A stretch of 64,000 nt of DNA from Sipunculus nudus (lineage: Eukaryota; Annelida; Sipuncula; Golfingiida; Sipunculidae). The notes under the pieces are model-generated. The model ran no database searches and was not told the DNA's origin. It saw nothing but the letters and a program-made list of their open reading frames with translations. Both the position numbers and the translations under genes were made by a program. The stretch spans positions 32,318,019 to 32,382,018 of the forward strand of contig CM049306.1 in NCBI GenBank assembly GCA_026874595.1, given 5' to 3'. Shown here in pieces: positions 22,540 through 34,599 of this stretch; position 1 is the stretch's first letter; every line of letters starts with the position of its first letter.

Positions 22540-23984
22540 TAATTAAAGACGTCTTGTTACTTTTCGGAAATAATCATATTTAAAGGTAGAAATAGGGAAA
22601 AAACAAATACTATGATCAGGCAAACAAACGAGAAACTGTACACATTACACCATTTTGGCCTACTGACATAAGACTGTCCATCGAGATGTCAGAGTGCCTC
22701 GCCTGATTATGACGAGAAACCGAACTGTAAGGCTCGATGAGGATTTAACTATTTTCGTTATTTTTTACTCCTGAAGGCCTACAAATACGCTGCCATTCAA
22801 CAGAAACAAGAGCAATGTTTGTGAGTTTGCTAACAACACTTATTCAGAAATTTTGCGTTGTCATTCCCACTATATCTTACTTAAAGTTCAGAACACAAGA
22901 ATATAAGCCTGGCTCGCATTGGTAACTGGACGATATACAAAAACTGACTTGTTACCATAGAGATGGATTTTTTACTTTGGTTTGTAAATTCATGTGTATT
23001 CTTTTGTGTTAACTCATCTTCATGGTAGGATTACTGGCTGTTTATCACGATATTGGTGCACAAGAATGGATGGCATTTCCCCTTAAGACCTTTGTCAGGG
23101 CTCAGGTGGGCTCACCAGTTCAGGTTAAATGCCTCGTGTAATTTCTGTACAAAGAACAGAAAATACATAAAGAAAAACAAAAACGTTATATGGATAATAC
23201 ATAATCTCTGTCATTTACAGGCAATAAATCTTTGCCGTTATGTAAAGCCCCGGCCGGAAAGGACGCTGCAATTTACCCATACTGACAAGAGTCGTGCGGG
23301 ACAATAACAAAACCAATTAGAACCAATTAAGCAGTGTCTCGATTGTCAAATACACGATTCCATATCATTAGTGAAACCATAAATCACAATAATTATCCAA
23401 TGTCATCTGTCCGTACAAATCAGGATACCTCAACCTTCAGGTGATGACAAATGGTGAACGCATAGGGAAGTCTGTAGGAGTGATAATTGCAGTTTCAACG
23501 GGACTGATTCTGTTGCAACTTAGTATGTTACAAAACCTGTCATATGCATGATGCATGTCTTGAAATGGTTGCTGAAACGGTATATTCAACGAAGCAGGGC
23601 GGAGTTATGTTTTACCTTATGTTTGTCTACCCTATTGTCCGATTGCTTATTTAACTGGTAATGGGTTTGTCGCAAGACGTTAAGAAAGATCATTTTTGAT
23701 GCTATTGTGAGGAGTGAAAGAATTTGATAAACTTAGTAATTTGTTCAGCTGGAAGTAGTGTCGGAAAATTAATTTGCCTGTTTATATACTTTTAATAAGC
23801 AGATCTACTTTAAACCAAAATAACTGAAGAATCGGCACTAATACGAACACATCCTGCAAGATTTAGAATTTATTATACAGCAAAAAATATGAATTTCATT
23901 TTACATTTCGGATGTGACCTACAGATGGCTACCCTCTCTCGATGGAACTCATACTAAATGCAGCGTAGATTGTATCAAAAACCT
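22540..23984. other. No gene recognised
   Basis: AT-rich DNA. No supported coding sequence, RNA gene or repeat structure was seen. Confidence 0.5.
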
Positions 23985-23989
23985 TACGA

Positions 23990-24212
23990 TGTCTGGATTA
24001 CCCTCTCCGCCGGCGACCCGGGTTATACTCATGGCAAGGCTTTGGGAGTGGGTTGTTGTGACCCGTCCAAGGTCGATAGTTTTCCCGGGTCCTCCGATTT
24101 TCTCCACCCTTACTGATTACCGAGCGCCAACGTCCGAGCCATAGAGAGCACCTCATTTTAGTTATTATGACTAGCTGTACAATCCATGTAACATAAATAA
24201 AGTTTATAATAT
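23990..24212 (+). mobile_element. SINE, copy 1
   Basis: Aligns with 50937-51110 through CCCGTCC.AGGTCG, CCGGGTCCTCCG, TCCTCCACCCTTAC and TAACTAG.TGTACAAT. Upstream is a B-box-like GACCCGGGTTATACTC. The 3' tail is AT-rich. The CTCCGGGTCCTCCGGTTTCC type of core is common in invertebrate tRNA-derived SINEs. A clean target duplication was not identified. Confidence 0.7.
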
Positions 24213-26870
24213 TTGGGATCAACACATTTCTTTGACTGCATTGACTTCCGTTATATTTCACCAGAGGTTTCAGGGAGCAAGGTCTCAAGCTTGGTTGCGC
24301 AAAGAACTTGATTCAGCGTGAAAAAGAGCGAGCCACATCGTGATTTATTAACTAAAAAATAAAAGAAATCATGTGACTTACTTGCAGAACGTCTACGATG
24401 TGTGGGAAATCATTTTTAATCTAAACTATTTCGACGGGAGACATTATGGAGAAAGTAACCCATCATATAAAGATTTGTAACCAGGTGTGTGTCCGGTGCA
24501 TCAGTTCCTGTTTGATACATGTTGAACAGTTTTGATTGTTGTGTACTATTTACTATTGTAACAATGTATTTGATTGGCCTATGTGAATTGGTCACATCAC
24601 ATGCGCGGCTGAACAAATTTTATGATAAACAGGACTGTTAACTCGCCGATCCAAGGTCTTTGGTCAACCGAGCTTGACAGACTTCCTCCAGGATGATGAC
24701 ATGCGTATTAATTTTGCCATCCGAACTAAGGATTTTCACATGCTTGTTTACTAAAGGCCGATGTATTTAGAATATGTGATTTTATCCGCTTATTGTTTCT
24801 AGCTGAACAAAACATCTTTCATATCAAAATGGAAATACAAAATGTAGTTCTAACAGACGTGAATACGCTACAGCACCATCCTAAGGCGTACACCACGAAC
24901 GCGTAACTACCCGAGCCTTTATCTTTAGCCGTAATCTATTGGGCGGTTTCGTGAAGCACGGTCAGCCCGTGAAGCACATTTTGTATTCGATTAGCAGGGG
25001 AAGCATCTCCGTGAAGCACTGTACTTAACGGAATTTAGGATGTGATAAGTTGCGTGAAATCACTTGACCCAAATAAGGCCTCCCAATAGGCCACTACGCA
25101 ATGTTGTTGAATGCAATAGAATACAGCGTTCAAGAATCCACTTTTTATTTTTTATTTATGACGTGAAATTTACAAAGTATGCCGCAATTAAATCACATAT
25201 AAGAAAACTTCGTGAACATTTGTAAACCTTCATACTATTTCTGGCCATACATGTTTTCCGCCAAGTCTGGAGCTCCTGAGCGTGGTCGACAGCTCACACA
25301 GTTACGAAACTTTACTGTTTACGCGTGAAAGTTCAGCGCTAATATTTCAATGTTTGCATATGGTCAGCTATTACAAATGAGATCTTTAGTGCTTTTGTAC
25401 GCTAAAGTAAACGGTCTAACAACTTAATTTACACTAATTATTCCTCTGTCTGTAACGATATATATGGGGCCGCCATATTTCCGTGCAGGACAAGGTAATT
25501 CGATTGGTACTTTTCCGTGAAGCAACTTTTGGTCACTGCGCAGCTGGACGGAGCTTAAATTTACATGCAAAAAATTGCCCATCGAATGCTTTACTCCTTA
25601 TGATATTTAAACATTGTCTACCGATCTGCACTAATGCTGCCATCATGTTTTTGAGTTGACGTCTTGCCTCCATGCAGTGACTCTGTTCTGAATGCAGCCT
25701 TGTACTGGGCGAAACGCATGCTTTTTAGCGATTTATAAGTGAAGCCATCCAAAGTATGAATTTGTTTCATGTTACATCAGTAATATCACCGCTGCCATTA
25801 GTTTCTAGTAATTTTCTCACATTTAGATTCATATATGTCGTAGAGAACACGGTAAGTACAACACGGGCACGTTCAGATATTGTAATGTCGGGCTTTCAGA
25901 ATAACGACATTGTTTACAGACAGATGCATTACTCTCCGTGGGCAGTCTTGTCCTTGAAGCCGGCAACATCATTCGTGCGTCACAATGGAGATGAATTAAA
26001 CTGCTATGCCTAGGGGGTTGCATTCCCAATTTTAGTTTAAGGTCTCAAAACTGGAATTGGGCTTTGTACCTACAAGCACTTTTAGGATTTGAAGTAAGAG
26101 TTTAATTCTTTTTTACGAAATGTTTGCGTGCACATCTGATATTTTGATAATGATATTGAATTTGACCAAAAAAATAAACATAGAAGCTACAAACTTCCAG
26201 ATGTAACATGAAAAAAATATGATAATACAACTACTGTGTTCTGCTGTATGTTGTTGTGAACTCTTTCCTTTGATCTTACACCAGTTTTCAGTCAGTATAA
26301 GGACCCATTTACAAGGCAAGATCTGGTACTTGTCCAATTAATTAATTCATTTTTGCAGATTTTCATAGATCTTCCTCTTCTGTACGAGACAGGAAGGTTT
26401 TAAAGCATAATTCTTTTTTCTAAGATTTGATATTTATATATCTTGAAGACATGTGTTTTGACCAATTTTATATTTAGTTATACAGTTGAAAAATTAATCG
26501 ACAGGGAATGGGACAGAATATGGTATATAAGACACGAAATAGTTCAGACAGACACTTTTCTTGATAATATAAATCTGTAAATCATTGTCATGATATTAAT
26601 AATAGACACTCTTTGGTAACGTTTTCAATAGTCACTGGTGATGTCTGGAACCCCAAGTAAAGATAACAAGCTATTGTTATCACAACAAACGTGACCAATT
26701 AAGTTCATACTTCGTATGTTTCTTTTAATCAGGTTTCCCTCGTAACACTGGAATATACCTTGATTGGCTACCCGTGGATTATAGGTTGCACTAAAATTAA
26801 GGTGATATTATATTGCTATATGCTACCAACAGGTAATTATGCATCCATCGGCCCATAAATACTCAGGCCC
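24213..26870. other. No gene recognised; GTGAAGCAC cluster
   Basis: CGTGAAGCA occurs at about 24950, 24968 and 25010, and again near 25522. No coding sequence is supported. Confidence 0.5.
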
Positions 26871-26879
26871 GCCAAAGGT

Positions 26880-27190
26880 AAATGCCCCCCCCCCGCCTCC
26901 AAAATTTTTATTTTAATTTTCGAAAAAAAAACTTACCAATTTTGAGCTCCAGCCGCTCTGACATTTCTTTCAAGAAGATAAAATAATACAATTTTGATAA
27001 GATTTCCTTTTTATGTAGTGTTTTTGCCTTTTAGCAAAACGATTCTTTTATAATCATGCTTTTCCCTGATAATATGACATTTTTATATAAACATACAAAA
27101 AAAGGAAAATAAAAAAAATTCACCCGCGCGCACTGATATCTAAAAAAAGTACCTGAGAGCCCAACCTTTTTTGGTCTATGTGCTCTGGAA
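26880..27190 (-). repeat. Poly-G-bearing repeat, inverted copy
   Basis: On the minus strand it matches 41430-41700 plus: CTCAGG.ACTTTTTT, ATCAGTGCG.GCGGG, ATCAGGGAAAAGCATGA and TTGTATTATTT.ATCTTCTTGAA, followed by a poly-G run (poly-C at 26887-26897 here). No protein encoded. Confidence 0.7.
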
Positions 27191-28935
27191 AAAAGAAAAG
27201 CTTTCTTTGAAATAAAAGAGCGAAAAAGAGTAAAGTCAGCGATAATTTCCCATTTTTTCAATCACAGACTGAATAAAGAAGTGCTTCATATACTATAGGT
27301 ATGTATATATGTATAACACCCTAAGTCAGAAACATGCACAGTGCTCATGCCCCTATAGGGCATATTCCACATGTTGTAACACACGCCTTGCATAATTTGC
27401 CCGCATAAACATTGCGAAGTATCCAACTTGTACTAACTGGACTGTTATAGCATGAAAGAAATAGTTAATATCGGAACTCTTTTACTGAAAAAAAGAGAGA
27501 AAAAAGAGTAATGTTGAACAAAAGAGAAAAAAATAGTAATTAGCGTCATTTTCAGTGAATTTAAAAAAGGAGTCACTCTTTTTAAAAAGAGTGTTGTGGT
27601 AGGCCTGATGTTGGATTGTATACCAAGTGTAAATCCACCCGGATATAGCACCCATCTTGCTCTAGTATCTGCGTTAAATGCTGGTCACGTGCTGTTTACA
27701 TATAACCCTGGTATATGTTCAAATTGGATTGACAATCCTAACATCTGGGCCGTCTGGTGCAATATTTTCCTACAAGAAGGTAGTGATACAAATAAGCAGT
27801 GAGAGAAGCGCCAGATTAATCGGGTTTATGTATTGAACAGTCTGGACTAGACGAAGCCCTGTGTGCTAGGCCCGTAAAGGTAGAAAACCGAGCCTGTATG
27901 TGATTATCACAGGGTCTAGTGACGGACGTATACTTTAAATTAAACGTTTATACCAGCTAAATTCATTACGATGACGGATTTAATGACTGAGAAATCCCAT
28001 TTCAGTTATAAACCCATAACAAATGTATTAGGGTCATTCAAAACAAATGGTGAACATTTTCAAAAAATGCATAATATGGATTAAGTTTTACAGCAAACGA
28101 TATGTGAAATTTGCCTCTAAAATGTCCACTAAGTTAATGTCCCGACAACCGCAAAATTATTTACAGGGGTTCCTAACGTGCAAAAAATGGTATACCAGTA
28201 TTGTGTTGACCTTTCCTGGGAAGATTACAGTGTCCCCTGTGAAAGCAACTCTTTGTCGCCCATGGGTAATGTCCACTACGTTACCCTGACTTTTTAGTTC
28301 CATAAAACCCGCCAGGGTACCTGCTATTACGATGGAAAGTCACCAGGTGGCGCCTGAAGTGTTTATGAATGGAAAGACCCGTGAAAGCTACATTTTTGTT
28401 CTGAATGCAGAAGTTCCTGAAGGACTTGTACAAGATAAGAAGATAGTACCTTAATTCAACGTCCGCAAAGTTACTGGTGTTCTTACCTTTATGAAGGTGG
28501 AATTATCTTGTAAAGCTTACTTAAGAAAAGTGCGATTTTTTGTAATTGAGGACTGGTGGGTGGTAAATGGGCCTACCAGGAATCCAATGGACAATGATAG
28601 ACCTATTTTGAAAAAAAATGTCTACTATGTCACCGTCTGCAGTGTTACTTTTTCAGTGTAACAGAGTAGAAAAATTTTGGTAACCTAGCAGACGGATAGA
28701 TACGGGTCTTCGTGCTAAGTGAGGTACAGGTATAGTATTAGGACTGGTACATTTCAGAAACCCCTCCTCACTATTACAGTTTTATTACATGTTTTATCGA
28801 TTAAGTTAACAATTTCCGACTTTTTTTTAAATTTTAGAGGTGGAGGCCGGTAACTTAGTGTACGGAAATGTTACCTGTAGTAGATATGCATCATGATGCA
28901 CTGGAAATGCCCCAGTTTGCGCCATTATAGCCTAT
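27191..28935. other. No gene recognised
   Basis: Contains the 20-bp perfect palindrome CACTCTTTTTAAAAAGAGTG at 27574-27593 and a second CTCF-like site, CACCAGGTGGCGCC, near 28341. Confidence 0.5.
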
Positions 28936-28939
28936 ATTT

Positions 28940-29018
28940 TCAAAATGGTTCTAAACCAAGGGGGCGGTTCCCTCCCCTCCTGCGCCCTCTTTTCTTAAAC
29001 CCTTTATCCGCCCCTGAT
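28940..29018. mobile_element. Remnant of a hAT-like MITE end
   Basis: Ends in TTTATCCGCCCCTG, the complement of the widespread CAGGGGCGGATNNA type of terminus. A similar end, TGTATCCGCCCCTG, is at 55970-55983. The other terminus is not recognisable. Confidence 0.4.
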
Positions 29019-29019
29019 T

Positions 29020-30780
29020 GGGTTCTGCATGCACGACTTTATCAGTAACTTAGTGAAAATATTGATGCGTCCGCTCTGTTACCATGTTTCTGCTAAGTTA
29101 CTGTCACTAGAACTGGGATATATTCTGTAAATGTTGGTGTTTAGGTTATATTGTAGGTTTGTATGTACAAATAAGGACCTTATTGCAGAAAATAAATTTA
29201 AACTTTTCTTATGACATTAAAGGTAAATTTGTTGATTAAGAAACTTATTTAGCTGGGAAAATCAAGTCGCGGCCTAAAAGGGCCATATTTCTATAAAGAT
29301 ATAGGCCATATTTCAGATAAAGGGACACCAACATAGGAGTAGACCCCGGGGCGGGGGGGGGGGGTATATGACCCCCCTCCCCAATATTTGACAAGGAGAG
29401 TATGGCTCATTGCATTATACCCTCAATGTTTTACTGTGTGTGGGATAAAATCAGGATTTTCACATTTTTGAACCCTGCCACAGAATTAATAATTGAAATG
29501 GCATGTCTTCTGTTTTTGCTACCAAAATGCTTTGATTTAAAAAAAAGTAGAAGAGGAAAACCCAAAGATATGCTGAAAGAAACATAAATCAGTTAGTTAC
29601 TACATTAGTGAACCAGAGTTGTTCACCTTTGGCTTAAAAGCGCCTGTGCCTGAACTAAATCAAAGAACAAAATCACTTATTTCGTAAATCTGTAAATCCT
29701 TTGCATGCCAGTGATCATTATCATAGACAAATTGTAAACCCATCATCTAATAAGCAAACATAAAAGATCTCATGCTTGACAAGATAATAAGTAGAGACAA
29801 AATGCTTATACATAATAAGTGTAGTATATTTCTTCCTATATGAATTAAACAAATTTAAAAAAAAATGACTCAATATATAAAACTGCAAAAATATTCATCT
29901 GCTGGAACTGGAAGAATGAATGAACAAACTGAAAATCTAACATTAATTGCCTATAATTCAAATGGGTTTTCTAATGAGATTTCAAAGATGATATGAGGAA
30001 GTGTTGTGAAAAATCTTTACACTAGAAATGTTTTGCAGTGTCTAAATGGTTTACCAAAAATGAGAAATAGCATAATTTTTGTGACAAAATTATTTGGATA
30101 GCATAGGAATAATCTGGTACCAATGGGCTAAGCTATGCACTTCTGTTCTCTTATTTTGTATCTACAAGAAGTCACATTTTCACAATGATGGGCTGTGTAC
30201 ATTGACATCAGTTACTTACATGTCAAATCATGTTGTGTATATGTCAAATCGAAGCATTTTTAGGTTTGATAGGTATATATCTGTTGACTTACTTTTAAAG
30301 AAGAACATTATTACGTGTAAATAACATATTTAATTTAACATATATTATGCTTTTTGTTTCATATTTCCCTATTAAAAATAATGAATTTCTCTGTGTTTAA
30401 ATATCGATAAAGTATCGATAATTGGTCACCCGACTTGAAATTCAACAAATAACCATAATAATCCCAAGTATTAAAAATGAAATAAAACACACACATAAAG
30501 ATGGCATGACCTTCTGATATTTAAGTATATATTGAATCATATCACATTCTAGCATTATTGGCGATATATTGTAACTCCTACCTTCACGCATCTGTTATTC
30601 TTGAAAACTATTTGCCGTTTGGGCGACTTTTTGCAAGTATGCCTGCAAATGCATAAGCACATATAAGAAAAAACTAACTTTATGTTTATCAGGCATGGAC
30701 AGGCAAATATTCATATTTTTATTTTTTATGTTGAATGTAACCGCTCCATTTTTAAAATGCTTCCTTAACGATCACTGCGA
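29020..30780. other. No gene recognised
   Basis: Contains a poly-G run near 29354-29365. AT-rich otherwise. Confidence 0.5.
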
Positions 30781-30789
30781 TAATCTACA

Positions 30790-31095
30790 GACTTCCATTT
30801 CGGTTTCGGACTACGTGACAGGGGCTTATACCCGGTTATCCTGGTGTCAACCAGGGTCGATGTACCACTCCTGTGGGTCCTGGGTGTGTGTCATCCCGTT
30901 TGCTGGGTCAAAACACCGAGGAACCCCTGAAAGGCGCATTCGTTTGTGAGTGAAATATGATTATTGGGCACAGTCTCCCTATTAAGCCTGGGTGGGAATC
31001 CACTTTAAAAAAAAAACCTCACCGCCTCGGCTGAGATTCGAACTCACGATCTCCCCGCTTTGAGTCCTGCGCTCTACCCCTGAGCAACAAAAGCC
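30790..31095 (-). mobile_element. tRNA-derived SINE or tRNA relic
   Basis: Plus 31022-31095, read on the minus strand, resembles a tRNA 5' and 3' half. The D arm GCTC..GAGC is intact, with an A-box-like TTGCTCAGGGGTAG (31074-31087) and a B box GAGTTCGAATCTC (31033-31045). The acceptor and anticodon stems do not pair well, so a functional tRNA is unlikely. A T-run and about 230 bp of non-repetitive body follow, which fits a SINE. The left limit is approximate. Confidence 0.5.
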
Positions 31096-34000
31096 GTTTT
31101 GATTACTTGGATATTTCTGATAACTTGAAACTATTTATTTGATTTGCTTTGACGCAACCTTCAGTATCTCAAAGCGTTGAAAACAACAATAAAATATGCA
31201 AACATCAAGTTGTAGTAGATGCGACGTGTTGATCTTCATCTTTGCGAGCATTGCTGAGAAATGTTAAGTATAAATTTTCAGACAAAAGTATACAGATTTA
31301 TAGGTAAATGAGATTTTATTTATCTGTGACACACGTCAAATTTATATCCAATGGGAAGCAACTTTTTCCTAACATTACAGCGACTGTAGGTGCCACCAAT
31401 ATTTGGTAACCAACAATATGACTGATCAGTAAGCACACTAACTTTCAGGATTGCTGAGAAATATTAGTTTAAGTGTGATATTTCACTGTCCATGGGACTT
31501 ATAATATCGATATGTCGCAATTAAGAAACGGGGCTATCATTCCTTCTGACAACAACACGTTTGAATGAACTTTTCTCTGGTATTACCTTTTTCAATTTAA
31601 AACATTTGTTTAATAAAACAGTGGGTAAAACATAATGGTGGCATAATCAGTGTTGTGAAAATGTTGAAGTTATTCCTCTGAATATATTAAGTTTCTTGGC
31701 GATCAGTATGACTTTTATTACGAAATTTGAACTTCTTTATGCAATGAACTAATAATTACAATTAAAAGGTCCTTGAAATGTTTGTCTAAATGAAATCTCA
31801 GTAGCAAGTGACTGGATCTGAAGTTAACATTTTAATGTTGTGAATTGTGCCCGTTATTGCTAAGCATTTCTGAAAGTTAGCTCAGTAAAAAAAGTCAAAA
31901 ACTAAAAAATTCTCACTTCCAGTATAATTATTAAAGCCCAAGTTCCCAAGATATTTTAAAATCATATACGGTAAGCATTTATTATCCTACAAATTTGTCA
32001 TATTCAGTGGTAATTCGTTATTTTATTTTAATCAAAATTTTACTTGAAGTATTCATCAAGTTGCACCAATTCACTTAAAAAACTTCCAGCTTTTGAGGTA
32101 GGCACATCCACCCTCAGACTCCCCCCTGTTCGAGCAAGCACGAATATTGCCGCTATTGCGCCAATCATACCCCCCAATGAAAAAAAAAATTCTACGCCAT
32201 TGGACACCAGCCTTATCTGTCAATAAAAGTGCAAGTGTTAGCAAGCATTGCTTATGTGCAGCACGCAGGTTCTCTTGTCCGTAACCTGTAGTGGAAATGA
32301 TTTTATGTTCTTTCCATTTTGAAGTATCAGTATCTGAAAAGCCAAAGAGTACATAGCATGGCAAGACGTCTAATCCTGTTCAGAAGTACTTTGTTATTAT
32401 AGTAAAATAAACATAAGCTTAACGAGTGATGCCTCATGTTTATACAAAAGTTGCTACCCGAAAATACGTCGTCTGGAATGACCCATTAGCTGTTCTGAAT
32501 GTTTAATGTTGATCCCAGCTGGGCGAACATATGTACTATTGTCAGGAGGTCTCTTTTACCATGTCACTGTATAGGCGGGAGAGTGTTTTCTGCCTTAAAC
32601 AAGTTGTCACGCATTTGTTTGTTATATTATATTTCAGTGCACACAATGAACGCATCTTCCGAGAGCTCTGCTCCTCTTAAGCCCTCAGGCCATTAGGCAT
32701 CATTTTGCTGTCTTTGAAGACGTGTGTATGGGATATGTAGGTGTTATCTGACTCCGTGAAAATAGCGACACGTGTTTGTTTCACTATCTTAGGACCTACC
32801 AACCTGACATGTTTTTGCACTCAAGAAAAAAAATGCTTTCAGCTGTTTTGATTCTAAAAAGGTCAAAACAAGGTGCAGAGTCTCGAAGTGAGGTGTCTCC
32901 TTTTGCTCGTAGATGTGACACAATGAGAATGTGTTTTCTAACTCGAAGAAAGTTTTATGTTTAAATATTTGAATCTGTTTTTCTGCGAAATGAATCCGCT
33001 TTCATATCCTCCAGCGTAGGTGGTGAACTGGTGATGAAATCATAACCGGAGCCATCATACCTGCGTGTTGATTTCAACCTCAGAACTTGTAAATTTCAGT
33101 GACACAGCTGGATTTATCTGTTCCTCCTAAACTGGCAATGTCGATTTCATTTTCTCCTTAAAGCCATGTTGATAACCTTCACTTGACCCCGAGAACACCT
33201 GAAAGTCATCAATCACTGCTTGTTATCACACTGCGCAGAATCAGACTCGCAAAGAATAAGACTCTGCTTGTTAGGTTTGTTGGAGTCAATTATCTGCCCC
33301 CCCCCCCCACACACACACACACACAATGCACCGGGGCTCCTAAATACACCAGCGGCGTAGGTATAAATGTAATGAAGTGGGTAATGAAGTCCGTTCAAAT
33401 ATGTTTTACAAGATTTGTGTCAATTCAAATATAGAATTGGGGGTGTTTTGGTGGCAAAAATTTCACGAAATCTGTAATGTTTTGTTAGCATGCGACAAGA
33501 AATGTAAACAGGTATTGTTTCCTTGAAATGTAACAAAATTTGATTTTAAAGATTGATAATTGAGACAAGTAATTCCGGCTGCCGTCACCGAGTGCTAACT
33601 ACAAATCCAAGATTTCATGTATATATGGAGCAGCTGTATCCATTAAAAGGGGGGTTGCCTGCACTGAATTTTGTCTGAAGATATGGCTCTGAAGAAGGGG
33701 GCATTTACATCAACTTGTACTCTTCAACTCAGGGACATAGGGTGCTGTGAGAATCTATGACGTCATATTCTTCTCATTAATTCTCTTTTGTAAGAACTAT
33801 ATTTAAAAATTAATGTTCTGAACCATTTCATTAGTAGCTATTTTCACTGTATAAATTGGTACTTGTATATGGGTCTTTGAAAGCGGTCGCCAGTTCGCTA
33901 AAACATTTTGAGATCCAGCTGCCATTAGGCTTGCAGGTGTCGCTATCCCAGTGGCCGGTCAGTTAAGTACAAGAATAGCTTTGCCTTCACAGAATCCCTA

Positions 34001-34440
34001 TGAACACGATTATAGGTTAAAATTGAGATTTTATTTCCCACAAGTAACTATCCGATGACACTGATCTGTGTTCATCACCGAATATTAATAACTTACTAGA
34101 TGCACTCGTGGAATCCCACGGTTCTGTATGATTGTCAAATATGACTTAGATATTGTATAGCATGTTGAAGTAGGGAGTATAATCAGATGATTGTTTTGAT
34201 AATTTATTGTACATTTATATGGAGTATCATATTTAGATATAAGCGTGAGAAATTTGGTTAGAGAGCATGCCTGTCTCGTTTGATGTTAATTCCTGTACAG
34301 TTTAATTCCGTCGGAGCCGTCTCCGTTTGGCCGTCTCAATATTAACAATTGTTTGTTGTAGACTTTGGTTTGGATTTATCAGGGTTTTATCTCTGGAGGC
34401 GTGTCCGTATTAAGATTCATGTAATAATTGGCAGTCGGCA
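31096..34440. other. No gene recognised
   Basis: Long AT-rich block. A (C)n(AC)n microsatellite lies at 33297-33326. Frames such as 32364-32071 minus and 32044-32226 plus overlap each other and have no family features. Confidence 0.5.
33297..33326. repeat. (C)n(AC)n microsatellite
   Basis: Thirteen C followed by AC dinucleotides. Confidence 0.9.
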
Positions 34441-34454
34441 TAATAGTGAGTGGT

Positions 34455-34510
34455 GATTGGCCAGAGGACGCTAAGAGCTTATGACGTCAGCAGGCAAATA
34501 TAAGTCGTGA
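34455..34510 (+). promoter_or_regulatory. Promoter-like cluster (CCAAT, CRE, TATA-like)
   Basis: An inverted CCAAT box (GATTGG, 34455-34460), a full CRE TGACGTCA (34482-34489) and AAATATAAG (34496-34504) are spaced as in an animal polymerase II promoter. The predicted start would be near 34525. No downstream coding exon can be confirmed, so this is a candidate only. Confidence 0.3.
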
Positions 34511-34599
34511 TGAAGGGGATGTTCGACATATTTGCCCGATCAGCGTGCCAGGATTGTATAGCATGACGATACCTGCAGGCCAGGGACAGGTCTGCGTGC

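Noticed and set aside
31022-31095. Functional tRNA gene on the minus strand
   Set aside because: D arm and B box are present but acceptor and anticodon stems do not pair, so it is kept only as a SINE or tRNA relic.
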